Of a stretch of 64,000 bases of DNA, positions 25,597 to 34,155 are shown one piece after another (position 1 is the stretch's first letter; the number at the start of each line of letters is the position of its first letter). Origin of the DNA: Mycolicibacterium agri (GTDB lineage: Bacteria; Actinomycetota; Actinomycetes; Mycobacteriales; Mycobacteriaceae); the NCBI RefSeq assembly GCF_002553505.1, contig NZ_PDCP01000007.1:62001-126000 (forward strand). Reading direction: 5' to 3'. A model generated the notes under the pieces. The model saw only the letters and a list, made by a program, of their open reading frames with translations, made no database searches and was not told the origin of the DNA. The position numbers and the translations under genes were made by a program.

Positions 25597-26299
25597 CGGC
25601 CAGCAGTTCGGCGAAGCGATCCGGGTGTTCCACCGCACAGGCGTGTTTGCCGGGCAGCCAATGCACCGTCGTCCCGGTGGTGTCGGCCAGCCAGGTCGCG
25701 GCCTCGCGGAATGCCGGGGCGTCCTCGTCGCCGCAGACGACCACGGCGGGCACCGTGAGCGCCGCCACGCGGTCGCGGACGTCCACGTCGGCCAGCACAT
25801 CGCAGGTGCGCGCGTAGCCTTCCGGGTCGGTGGCGGCGAAGGTGCGCCGGGCCTGCTGCACCCGCGGGTCGTCGCGCGCGGCCAGCTCGGCGCTGAACCA
25901 CATCTCGACCATCGGCTCGACCAGCGACGAAAGCCCGTGCTGCCGAGCGGTCTTCGCGCGGTCTCGCCACATCTGGCGGAACGGCTCCGGGTACACCGGC
26001 ACCGTGTCGACGAGGACGACAGAAGCCACCAGATCCGGCCGGGCGGAGCCCAGCTGCTGTGCGACCAGCCCGCCGAGCGACATGCCGACCACGTGCGCGG
26101 GCTCGCCCAGTTCGGCGATCTGCTCGGCGACGGGGGCGGAGTAGCCGTCGATGCCTTCGCCCTGCGGCGGCAGCGGCGCCGAACCGTGGCCGGGCAGGTC
26201 GAACGCCACCGTCGTGGCGTCGTGGAGTTCGGCGCGCACCGGGTGCCAGAAGCCGGCGTCGGCGCCCAGCGGATGCAGGAAGACGATCGGTGCGCTCAT
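25580..26299 (-). CDS. Alpha/beta hydrolase (3-oxoadipate enol-lactonase-like)
   Basis: Hydrolase of 239 residues. The nucleophile S74 is in GMSLGG, the acid is in VVCGDEDAP (about 190) and the base in GKHACAVEHPD (about 219). Its size and the adjacent CMD protein recall the PcaD-PcaC pair of the protocatechuate pathway, but the real substrate may be another lactone or ester. Third gene of the LLM-CMD-hydrolase operon, overlapping the CMD gene by 4 bp. Confidence 0.84.
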   Translation of the reverse strand: MSAPIVFLHPLGADAGFWHPVRAELHDATTVAFDLPGHGSAPLPPQGEGIDGYSAPVAEQIAELGEPAHVVGMSLGGLVAQQLGSARPDLVASVVLVDTVPVYPEPFRQMWRDRAKTARQHGLSSLVEPMVEMWFSAELAARDDPRVQQARRTFAATDPEGYARTCDVLADVDVRDRVAALTVPAVVVCGDEDAPAFREAATWLADTTGTTVHWLPGKHACAVEHPDRFAELLAATTAG

Positions 26300-26868
26300 G
26301 ACCGTCGCGGCGGCAGGCGCTCGTAGTCGTCGGGCACGGGTGTGCGGGCGGCGTTCATGGTCATCGCCAGCGTGGTGTAGTAGCCGACGGTGGCGATGAC
26401 TTCGACGATGCCGTCCTCACCGACCGCGGCCCGCGCCGCCGCGAACGTGGAATCGGTGACACCGCGGCTGGTTTCGAGTTCGTCGACCAGCTGCCACACG
26501 GCGCGAACGTCAGCGGGGCCGGTGACCGCCTCCCCGTCGCGCACCGCGGAGATGACCTCTTCGGCCAAGCCTGCGGCGCGGGCCAGCGGCACGTGGTGGC
26601 CCCACTCGTAGTCCTGATCCCAGCGCCGCGCGACCACGAGGATCACCAGTTCGGTCAGGTGCTGGGGCAGGCCGGCGCCGAAGCGCAGGTACTCGCCGAC
26701 CAGCTGCAGCCGCGTCATCAACTCGGGGGCACGCAGCAGCGGGACGAACGGCGCGACCAGGTCACCGCGCGGACCCGATTTGACCTTCTCGATCGCATAC
26801 TGCTGGCCGGCGGTCAGTTCCGACGGTAGCGGCAGCCGATCGTCGCCGATTGCGAGCTCAGCCGGCAT
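26296..26868 (-). CDS. Carboxymuconolactone decarboxylase family protein
   Basis: All-helical protein of 190 residues. The CMD core is at about 70-115, with LTELVILVVARRWDQDYEWGHH: the EWxxH pattern is present, while the CxxC pair of AhpD peroxidases is absent. It should therefore be a decarboxylase or hydrolase-like member, not a peroxidase. It overlaps the monooxygenase gene by 11 bp and the hydrolase gene by 4 bp. Confidence 0.85.
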   Translation of the reverse strand: MPAELAIGDDRLPLPSELTAGQQYAIEKVKSGPRGDLVAPFVPLLRAPELMTRLQLVGEYLRFGAGLPQHLTELVILVVARRWDQDYEWGHHVPLARAAGLAEEVISAVRDGEAVTGPADVRAVWQLVDELETSRGVTDSTFAAARAAVGEDGIVEVIATVGYYTTLAMTMNAARTPVPDDYERLPPRRS

Positions 26869-27946
26869 TGACCCGCGGCATGACCTCTTCGGCCATCAGT
26901 TCCATGGACCGGCGCGCCAGGTCCGGGTCGACCCAGTCCAGCCCCGCGTACACCAACTCGCCGAAGTCACCGGTCTGTTCGCGGAAGGCCAGCAGTTGCT
27001 CGGCGACGGAGTCCGGCGTGCCGGTGATGACCAACTGGTCGACGACGCTGTCGAGGGTGACCTCGTCGTCGGGTTGGTCCCGTCGCGACTTGAACAGTTC
27101 GAGTCGGCCGATCTTGCGCATCTTGGTCAGCATCTTCTCGTAGTAGAAGCGGTACGGGCTGCGCGGGTCGGTGCGGCCGTAGGCCTCGGCGACGGCCGGG
27201 TCGTCGTTGACGAACACCGTGCGGGCCACCCGCCAGTCCTCGGTGTTCGCGGTTTCCCCGACCGACTCCTTGCCCTGCACGTAGTTGGGCCAGTGCGTGG
27301 CAACCCATTGCGGCAGTAGGAAGTTCGCCGACAGCGGGTGAAAGTTGCGGGTACCCATCGCGATAACACCCTTGGAGAACGGTGCGACGACGGTGCCGAC
27401 GATCTCCGGGCGGGGCTGCTGCAGGGGTTTGGGCAGGATGCCGACGCCGAGTTCCAGGTCGAGGGTCTTTTCGGTGGTGACATTGAAGCGGCCGCCCTGG
27501 CGCGTAAGCGAATACGGCGGTTCGCTGTCCCAGATCGCGGTGATGACGTCGATGGCTTCGGCGAACATCTCGTTGCGGTCCTGGTCCAGGATGCCCAGCG
27601 CCTCGGCGTCCGACGGCAAGGCCCCGGGGCTGACGCCGAGGATGAACCGCCCGTCGGACAGGTGGTCGAACATCGCCGAGTTCGCGGCGACCAGAACGGG
27701 GTGTTGCTGCGAGAGGTTCGTGGTGCCGGTGGCCAGCCGGATCTGCGTCGTCTCGGGGATCAGTGTCGCCAGGAACACCAGGCTGTTGGTGATGTTCTCG
27801 TGGCGGTCGGTGAGGTGTTCTCCGATGAACGCGTCGTAGTAGCCGAGCCGGTCGGCGAGCAGCACCGCTTCGCGGTCCTCGCGCAAGGTCTCCGACCATT
27901 TCCGGCCGGCGGGGTGCAGAGGCATCGAGAAGTAGCCAAGTCGCAT
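26858..27946 (-). CDS. LLM-class flavin-dependent monooxygenase
   Basis: Bacterial luciferase-like enzyme of 362 residues, starting MRLGYFSMPLHPAGR. The segments DAFIGEHLTDRHENITNSL and HPVLVAANSAMFDHLSDGRF line the flavin/substrate pocket of the family. It uses reduced FMN (or F420) and O2 to oxygenate a small organic molecule; the nearby flavin reductase domain at 21918 is a plausible partner. First gene of a coupled operon with CMD and hydrolase. A TTG four codons upstream is a weaker start. Confidence 0.88.
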   Translation of the reverse strand: MRLGYFSMPLHPAGRKWSETLREDREAVLLADRLGYYDAFIGEHLTDRHENITNSLVFLATLIPETTQIRLATGTTNLSQQHPVLVAANSAMFDHLSDGRFILGVSPGALPSDAEALGILDQDRNEMFAEAIDVITAIWDSEPPYSLTRQGGRFNVTTEKTLDLELGVGILPKPLQQPRPEIVGTVVAPFSKGVIAMGTRNFHPLSANFLLPQWVATHWPNYVQGKESVGETANTEDWRVARTVFVNDDPAVAEAYGRTDPRSPYRFYYEKMLTKMRKIGRLELFKSRRDQPDDEVTLDSVVDQLVITGTPDSVAEQLLAFREQTGDFGELVYAGLDWVDPDLARRSMELMAEEVMPRVNAG

Positions 27947-28194
27947 GACCACAGTCAATGCCGCAAATCGGTGCCGGTCAGTGGCGTCAAGCGCGAATTC
28001 GCGGCCGTCCTGTTCACGCGATTCGTCAACCGCCGTCGTCCATGACGGAAAGCGTCACAGCACGCGACACCCGCTGACACCGAAATTCACGGAGCCCGAC
28101 ATAGGCCATCAATGGCGGTGGCAGTGTACTCAGCAGTGGTACGCATCACAGTTGCTTCCATCCAGTTGGTGGGCGCTCACCGAGGAGGGTCATC

Positions 28195-29256
28195 GTGAAG
28201 GTCAGGAAATCGATCTGCGTCGCCGCCGCAGCCGCGTTGGCGCTGTCGCTCGGGGTGGGGTGTAGTAGCAAGTCGGAGGAACAACAAGGCGCCGAGGGCG
28301 ATCAGCAGGTCATCAAGTTCGCGTTCGCTCCGGACCCGGTCTGGGACCTGTTGGCGGACTCGGGCGAGCTGGCCAAGTGGGAGCAAGAGAACAACGTCAA
28401 GATCGAGACCAGCTCGACGTGGGACGAGTTCACGTACTTTGCTGGCGGACACGGTGACATCGTCTCGATGGCCACGCAGGAGACGCCGGTGCTCGAGCAG
28501 GAGACCGGCATCAAGACGGTGACCTTCGGCAAGTACAACTACCAGCGCGTGCCGATGCTCAAGCGCAAGGGCGACCCGTACAACACGCTCGCCGACATCC
28601 CCAAGGGCTCGAAGATCTGCGTGTCCGGCCCGACGTCGAACACCGCGTTCTGGACGATCCTCGCCAAGGAGATGCACGACCTGGATTACCGGGTCGGCGG
28701 CGGTGACTTCGAGCTCGTCGTCAACGACCACTTCGTCAACCCGACGAACCTGCTGCGCGGCGACTGCGAGGCCGCTGCCGTCATCCCCGAGGCCGCCATT
28801 CCGCAGCTGCGCAAGGGCGAACTCGAGGTGATGTACGACGGCAAGCTGCCGTTCCAGCTGTACAAGGAGTTCGCGCCGAACAGCGACGGCAAGCTGCACG
28901 TGTCGGGCAACAACTTCGTCGCGACCCAGGAGTGGTACGACGCGCATCCCGATCTGGCCGCGAAGTTCGTCGAGCTGTGGCAGACCGGCGTCGACATGTG
29001 GAAGGAACAGAAGGCCGACACCGTGCGGAAGTACCCGCAGCACTTCTCGGTCGAGTCCGAAGAGGACGTCAACTACATGATCGACTTCGTCTCCGGCGAC
29101 AACGACTGGTTCGTCGACAAGATCGCGCTGGACGAGGACTGGATCGCCAATGAAACCCAGATCTGGGAGCTGCAGAAGAAGCTGCATCCCGACAACGCGA
29201 ATTACCTGTCTGAGGACGCTCCTACGCCCCGCTTCGAGGCGATCAACCCCCAGTAA
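28195..29256 (+). CDS. ABC transporter substrate-binding lipoprotein (NitT/TauT type), system 1
   Basis: Lipoprotein of 353 residues with lipobox LGVGC (C23), anchored outside the membrane. The mature part is a type II periplasmic-binding fold of the SsuA/TauA/ThiY class (FAFAPDPVWDLL, GDIVSMATQETPVLEQ, KICVSGPTSNTAFW). Members bind sulfonates, nitrate, pyrimidines or aromatic acids. GTG start with GAGGAGGG just upstream. Begins the first importer operon (SBP, permease, permease, ATPase). The 248-bp divergent region 27947-28194 holds its promoter, with no clear operator. Confidence 0.9.
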   Translation: MKVRKSICVAAAAALALSLGVGCSSKSEEQQGAEGDQQVIKFAFAPDPVWDLLADSGELAKWEQENNVKIETSSTWDEFTYFAGGHGDIVSMATQETPVLEQETGIKTVTFGKYNYQRVPMLKRKGDPYNTLADIPKGSKICVSGPTSNTAFWTILAKEMHDLDYRVGGGDFELVVNDHFVNPTNLLRGDCEAAAVIPEAAIPQLRKGELEVMYDGKLPFQLYKEFAPNSDGKLHVSGNNFVATQEWYDAHPDLAAKFVELWQTGVDMWKEQKADTVRKYPQHFSVESEEDVNYMIDFVSGDNDWFVDKIALDEDWIANETQIWELQKKLHPDNANYLSEDAPTPRFEAINPQ

Positions 29257-29345
29257 CCGTCTGGCCGGGGTCGGTTATGCCGGCCCCGGCACCACCAACT
29301 GACTGAAGGGTCGGCCGATGATAAGGACGCCGATGAAAGGACGTT

Positions 29346-30185
29346 GTGACGACCACTCTGGATAACCCGCCGGCCACGGCGCAACGCACCAGCGAGGAGG
29401 ACGTCGTCCGCGCGGCCAAGCGCAAGGATCGCGTGACGAGGTGGGGCTGGCGGATCGCCGGTTACGTTTTCTTCCTTGGCATCTGGGAGCTGGCCTCCGG
29501 CCGGGTGATGGACGAGCGGCTGCTGCCCGGTCCGTCGACCGTCTTCGAGACATTCGGAAAGCTATGGGCCAGCGGTGAAGTACCGGGCGCCTTCGGCACC
29601 ACACTCGCACGCATCGCCGTCGGGTTCACCATCGCCTTCTTCGTCGGTATCGGCATCGGCGTGCTGATGCAGAACCGCTTCCTCAACGGCTTCTTCCGCG
29701 ATGCGGTCACGATCGGCGTGACGACGCCCGGCCTGATCTGGGCGCTGATCACCGCGATCATCTTCGGCAACCGCTATGCGGGCCCGATTCTGGCGATCGT
29801 GTTGACGACGTTCGCGCTGATCTCCGTCAACGTGTCCGAAGGCATCAAGTCGTTGCCGAAGGACCTGATCGACATGGCGAAGTCGTTCGATGTCGGGGTG
29901 ATTCGGCGCAACCGGCATATCGTGCTGCCGCATTTGGCGCCGTTCATCTTCACCGGGGTCCGGTTCGGTTTCTCGATCGCCTGGAAGGTCACGGTGCTGA
30001 CCGAGGTGTTCGCCGCATCGAAGGGCATCGGATTCGAGATGAGAACGGCGACACAGCTTTTCCGGCTCGATGAATTCCTGACCTGGATCCTCGCGTTCTA
30101 TGTACTCGCACTGTTCCTCGACAAGGTGGTGCTCGAGACGATCGAACGCCGGTTCTTCGCCTGGCGAAAGGAGCTGAAGTCATGA
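29346..30185 (+). CDS. ABC transporter permease, system 1 subunit A
   Basis: Membrane protein of 279 residues with about six helices after a charged N-terminal 35 residues. The EAA-type loop that docks on the ATPase is EGIKSLPKDLIDMAKSFDVG. It belongs to the BPD_transp_1/SsuC group. GTG start. Its stop overlaps the next permease by ATGA; the two permeases differ in sequence and so should form a heterodimer. Confidence 0.9.
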   Translation: MTTTLDNPPATAQRTSEEDVVRAAKRKDRVTRWGWRIAGYVFFLGIWELASGRVMDERLLPGPSTVFETFGKLWASGEVPGAFGTTLARIAVGFTIAFFVGIGIGVLMQNRFLNGFFRDAVTIGVTTPGLIWALITAIIFGNRYAGPILAIVLTTFALISVNVSEGIKSLPKDLIDMAKSFDVGVIRRNRHIVLPHLAPFIFTGVRFGFSIAWKVTVLTEVFAASKGIGFEMRTATQLFRLDEFLTWILAFYVLALFLDKVVLETIERRFFAWRKELKS

Positions 30186-31174
30186 CCGGCGCAGCGCTGT
30201 CGCCGCGCCGTGCGTGGCGGTGGGCGAGCCGCAGTTCACTTCTCGGGCGGCTGCTGTTCCCGGTCGTCTGCCTGGTGATCTGGCTGGTGTCGATCAAGGC
30301 GGTGACGACGATCTGGCCGTTCGCCGTCGACGTGCTGCCGACGCCGTGGCAGGTGCTCAAGTTCATGTGGGACGAGATCACCGGCCACACGCTGGCGCCG
30401 CACAACATGTATGTGACGTTCGGAATATCGTTGCAGCGGTTGGCCATCGGCATGGCCATCGCGATGGTCATCGGCATCGTCATCGGCCTGGCGATGGGGC
30501 TTTCCAAGGCCGTCGACGCGTTCCTCAATGACTGGGTGGTCGCGATCCTGGCGATGCCGAACCTGGCGTGGGCGCTGTTCTGCAGCCTGGCCTTCGGTTT
30601 CGGCGACACCGGGCCGATCATCACCGTGGTGCTGACCGGTGTGCCGTTCGTCATCATGAATGTCCGTGAGGGCGTGCGGAATACGCCGACCGACCTGTTC
30701 GACATGGCCAGGGCGTTCGGTGTGCCGCGGCGGCGGGTGATCCGACAGGTGCTGATCCCGTCGCTGCTGCCGTTCCTGTTCGCGGCGGCCCGGTACGCGT
30801 TCGCGCTCGGCTGGAAGGGCCTGGTCGTCGCGGAGGTCTTCGGCGGCCAGGACGGCGCAGGCTGGACGATCAAGTTCTGGTATGACGCGCACCGCGCCTA
30901 CGGCGTCATCGGCTATGCGCTGCTGTTCGTGATCTTCGCGTTGGTGTTCGAGAAGTTCATGTTCGACCAACTGTCCAAGCGGCTGTTCAAGTGGCGGCCG
31001 TCGCTGGATGCCGTCGAGGTGGTCGAAGAGCAGTTCGACGCGCCGACCAAGGCATCCGTCGGCGCCGCCGCAGGCGCGTCGACCGCGACCGGCGCCGCGC
31101 TCGGCAGCATCACGATGGTGACATCGGGCCGCCCGCAATCCGTCGACGACGAACTGAAACCACCCGAAGACTAG
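30182..31174 (+). CDS. ABC transporter permease, system 1 subunit B
   Basis: Permease of 330 residues, again SsuC-like with EAA loop EGVRNTPTDLFDMARAFGVP. It has an unusual extra C-terminal tail of about 55 residues (after KRLFKWRPSL), rich in Ala, Thr and acidic residues, probably cytosolic and disordered. Coupled to subunit A by ATGA; the ATPase follows after 14 bp. Confidence 0.9.
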   Translation: MTGAALSPRRAWRWASRSSLLGRLLFPVVCLVIWLVSIKAVTTIWPFAVDVLPTPWQVLKFMWDEITGHTLAPHNMYVTFGISLQRLAIGMAIAMVIGIVIGLAMGLSKAVDAFLNDWVVAILAMPNLAWALFCSLAFGFGDTGPIITVVLTGVPFVIMNVREGVRNTPTDLFDMARAFGVPRRRVIRQVLIPSLLPFLFAAARYAFALGWKGLVVAEVFGGQDGAGWTIKFWYDAHRAYGVIGYALLFVIFALVFEKFMFDQLSKRLFKWRPSLDAVEVVEEQFDAPTKASVGAAAGASTATGAALGSITMVTSGRPQSVDDELKPPED

Positions 31175-31188
31175 AGGAGCGAAAACGC

Positions 31189-31932
31189 ATGGCTGACATC
31201 ACGATCGACCACCTGCACAAGGAGTTCGGTCTGGGCGCCGACAAGGTCGTCGCGCTCGAGGATGTGAACCTGAGCATCGGCGGGCACGCGTTCGTCTCGG
31301 TGGTCGGGCCGTCGGGCTGCGGCAAGTCGACGCTGCTGAACATCCTGTCCGGTATCGACGTGCCCACCAGCGGCAGGGTCACCATCACCCAGGACGGGCG
31401 GCCTGCGCGTGCCGGCTACGTGTTCCAGGCCGCGCGGCTGCTGCCGTGGCGCTCGGTGATGGACAACATGTTGTTCGTGCAGAAGGACCGCAGCGAGGCC
31501 ACGCGCAAACGCTGCCAGCACTATCTGGAGATGGTGCAGCTCGGCGACAAGGGCTCGAAGTATCCCGGCGAGCTGTCGGGCGGCATGCAGCAGCGCGTCG
31601 GCATCGCGCGGGCGTTCTCCACCGAACCCGACGTGCTGTTCATGGACGAGCCGTTCAGCCATCTCGACGCCATCACCGCGCGCACGTTGCGCAAGGAGCT
31701 GCACACGATATGGGCCGACACGGGTAAGACCGTCGTGTTCGTCACCCACGACGTGGGTGAGGCCGTCGAGCTGTCCAACCGAATCCTGGTGTTCGCCAAG
31801 GGCGGTCGCCTGGCCGACGACATCGACGTCAAACTGCCGTTCCCGCGCGACGTGGCCGACAGCGAGGTCGCGCTGATGAAGGCCGACGTGTTCAAGACGT
31901 TCGAGAACCTCGGCGCCATGGCCGTCACCTAA
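31189..31932 (+). CDS. ABC transporter ATPase, system 1
   Basis: ATP-binding subunit of 247 residues. Walker A GPSGCGKST (40-48), Q80 in FQAARLLPW, signature LSGGMQQR (129-136), Walker B FMDEP with E154, and H187 in VTHD. Type SsuB/TauB. The ATG at 31189 follows an AGAGGAGC site. The stop is followed at once by repeat copy 3. Confidence 0.93.
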   Translation: MADITIDHLHKEFGLGADKVVALEDVNLSIGGHAFVSVVGPSGCGKSTLLNILSGIDVPTSGRVTITQDGRPARAGYVFQAARLLPWRSVMDNMLFVQKDRSEATRKRCQHYLEMVQLGDKGSKYPGELSGGMQQRVGIARAFSTEPDVLFMDEPFSHLDAITARTLRKELHTIWADTGKTVVFVTHDVGEAVELSNRILVFAKGGRLADDIDVKLPFPRDVADSEVALMKADVFKTFENLGAMAVT

Positions 31933-32124
31933 CCCACACTTGCCCGCCCTCTTTGCGCCCTCTTTACGCGCACCTTGTTGCGCCCCTCTTTGCGCCCAAA
32001 CCGACATTTGGGCGCAAAAGTGCGAGTAAGTCGCGCCATTTCGTCGATCTCGGCGGGCCCTTAAGGAGATTTCGGCAGGGCTAGGGAGATCTCGGCAAGG
32101 CTAGGGAGATCTCGGCGGGCCAGT
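31933..32124 (+). repeat. Dispersed intergenic repeat, copy 3, with flanking arrays
   Basis: After the ATPase stop come degenerate CCTCTTTGCGC units, then the 63-bp core (31993-32055) with hairpin arms CGCCCAAA/TTTGGGCG and loop CCGACA. Three 18-20 bp units of the form GGGAGATCTCGGCAAGGCTA follow (32061-32120). The 11-bp GCCGTCACCTA occurs at both edges (31921-31931, overlapping the ATPase stop, and 32125-32135), like a target duplication. The rest of 32136-32224 shows no feature. Confidence 0.82.
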
Positions 32125-32224
32125 GCCGTCACCTAGGCCATTGCTCGCGAGCGTGAAACCTCAGCGATTTTTCGGCCGATTTTTCGCAGAGGCTTCACGT
32201 TGGGCGGGCCTGGCTGGGTGCGAC

Positions 32225-33097
32225 TCAGGCGCAGGGGTTGGTCAAGGTGCCGATGCCGTCGATCGTCACTTCCATGACGTCGCCCGGCGCCAGAAACCGC
32301 GGCGGGTCGTAGCCGATACCGACACCGGCAGGCGTACCCGTCGCGATCATGTCGCCGGCCTGCAGTTGCACCGCGGCCGATATCGACGCGATCAGCGAAG
32401 GGATGTCGAAGATCAGGTCCTTGACCGGCGCATCCTGCCGCAGTTCGCCGTTGATGCGGGTCTGCACCCGCAGCGAGCCGACGTCGTCGATCTCGTCGGC
32501 GGTGACCAGCGCCGGCCCGAGGGGGCAGTAGGTCGCGGCGCTTTTGCCGATGAAGAACTGCACATGACGCTTCTGCAGATCACGAATGGTGACGTCGTTG
32601 ACGATCGTGTAGCCGTACACGTGGGCCGGTGCGTCGGCCTCGGACACGTGATACCCGCCGGGGCCGAGGACGACGCCGAGTTCACCCTCGTAATCGCTTG
32701 TGCCCGTGGCGTCGTCGCTGACACGAACGGCGTCGCCGGGTCCGACGATCGCCGACAGCGCCTTGGTGAAGATCACCGGCGCATCGGGCACCGTCTGTTT
32801 GGCCGACGCGTCGAAGCCGCTCCCGGCGAACTCGCGGGCATGCTCGTGGTAGTTCTTGCCGACGCACATGACGTTGTTGCGTGGACGGATCGGCGCGAGC
32901 AAGCGGCTGCCGTCCAGCGGAACCCGGCCACCGCTACGCAGCACGGCGGCCGCGCGCTCGAGTCCTTCGGCGCCCAGCGCGACGAAGTCGACCATGTCCA
33001 CCGGCAACGAGGGGTCGGCCGCCAACGGCACGATGTCCTCGCCGTCGAGTACACCGATCGCAGGACCGCCGGCCGAGGCGAACGTCACCAGTTTCAT
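32225..33097 (-). CDS. Fumarylacetoacetate hydrolase family protein
   Basis: Protein of 290 residues. The FAH domain starts at about residue 70 with VMCVGKNYHEHAREF; the metal ligands are E137 and E139 (DYEGELG) and D168 (VNDVT). Family members hydrolyse or decarboxylate ring-cleavage products such as fumarylpyruvate, acylpyruvates or 2-oxohept-3-ene-dioate. Last gene of the left operon (38484 to 32225), overlapping Ldh by 4 bp. Its presence supports degradation of an aromatic or dicarboxylic intermediate. Confidence 0.9.
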   Translation of the reverse strand: MKLVTFASAGGPAIGVLDGEDIVPLAADPSLPVDMVDFVALGAEGLERAAAVLRSGGRVPLDGSRLLAPIRPRNNVMCVGKNYHEHAREFAGSGFDASAKQTVPDAPVIFTKALSAIVGPGDAVRVSDDATGTSDYEGELGVVLGPGGYHVSEADAPAHVYGYTIVNDVTIRDLQKRHVQFFIGKSAATYCPLGPALVTADEIDDVGSLRVQTRINGELRQDAPVKDLIFDIPSLIASISAAVQLQAGDMIATGTPAGVGIGYDPPRFLAPGDVMEVTIDGIGTLTNPCA

Positions 33098-34155
33098 TGC
33101 GTCTCCACCGTTTCGAAGGGGGAGTCGACGCCGAGTTCGACCCCGAGCTCGTGCAGTTCCTTCACCAGATGATCGGGCACCGGCACACCGTTGGCCTGGC
33201 TGTCGGCCTGTACCCGCGCGGCCTCGTCGCCAGGCAGACGAACGGGTCGGCCGTTGCCGCTGCGCGATCCGCGCAGCGCGTCGAGGTGCCGCGTCAGGTC
33301 GGTCAGCACCTCGTCGCCGGGCCGGAACAGGTCGGGCCGCAGCACCAGGATCGCCTGCCCGGTGTTGGTCGGCGTGCGCAGATCGCGGCGATGGTCGACG
33401 ACGTCGGCGCCGAACGCCGCGCCGTTGAGCACGCCCGCCAGCAGGCCGATCGCGATCGTCAAGCCCGAGCCCTTGTATCCACCCATCGGCAGCAGGAAGC
33501 CCTCGCCGGCACGGCTGGCATCGGTGATCGGGTTGCCCGCGGCGTCGGCGACCCAGCCTTCCGGCATCGGTTTGCCTTCCCGGGCGTGCACCTTGATGGT
33601 GCCGTGCGAGGTGGCCGTGGTGGCGATGTCGAGAACGAACGGTGTTCGCTTGGTGGGCATCGCGATTGCGATCGGGTTGGTGCCCAGCAGCGGCTCGGTG
33701 CCACCCCACGGCGGCATGCCGTTGGCGTTGGCGACCGCGAAGTACAGTCCGACGAGTCCTGCGTCGGCGGCCATCTCGGCGTACAGCCCCGCCGCGCCCG
33801 CATGGTTGGAGTGCACGGTGCCCACCCACGCCACGCCCGATGTCGACGCCTTGGCGATCGCGATCTCCGTCGCCTTGGTCATCACGACTTGGCCCAACCC
33901 GTTGTCGCCGTCCACCTGAGCGGAGACCGGTGTTTCGTGCGTGACGGCGATGTCGGGCCGCAGGTTGATGCCGCCCGCGCGGATGCGTTCGACGTACGCC
34001 GCCAGCCTGATCAGCCCATGTCCGGAACGTCCGCGCATGTCGGCCTCGACGAGCCGCGACGCGGTGATCGTCGCATGCTTGGGCAGGACTTCGTTGGCGC
34101 GCAGGATGTCTGCGGCGAATGAGATCAGTGTCGCCGCCGGAACACGTGTCGTCAT
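33094..34155 (-). CDS. Ldh2/malate-lactate dehydrogenase family oxidoreductase
   Basis: NAD(P)-dependent 2-hydroxyacid (or cyclic imine) dehydrogenase of 353 residues with the non-Rossmann Ldh_2 fold. Markers: DMRGRSGHGLIRL near residue 42, GVAWVGTVHSNHAGAAGLYAEMA near 110, and MGGYKGSGLTIAIGLLAGVL near 230. It may reduce or oxidise an oxo/hydroxy acid produced by the pathway. Overlaps neighbours by 4 bp on both sides. Confidence 0.88.
   Translation of the reverse strand: MTTRVPAATLISFAADILRANEVLPKHATITASRLVEADMRGRSGHGLIRLAAYVERIRAGGINLRPDIAVTHETPVSAQVDGDNGLGQVVMTKATEIAIAKASTSGVAWVGTVHSNHAGAAGLYAEMAADAGLVGLYFAVANANGMPPWGGTEPLLGTNPIAIAMPTKRTPFVLDIATTATSHGTIKVHAREGKPMPEGWVADAAGNPITDASRAGEGFLLPMGGYKGSGLTIAIGLLAGVLNGAAFGADVVDHRRDLRTPTNTGQAILVLRPDLFRPGDEVLTDLTRHLDALRGSRSGNGRPVRLPGDEAARVQADSQANGVPVPDHLVKELHELGVELGVDSPFETVETQ

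Noticed and set aside
30236..31138. 300-codon His/Arg/Asp-rich frame opposite the ABC permease
   Set aside because: Composition is that of an antisense frame of a hydrophobic high-GC gene, and the plus-strand permease is unambiguous.
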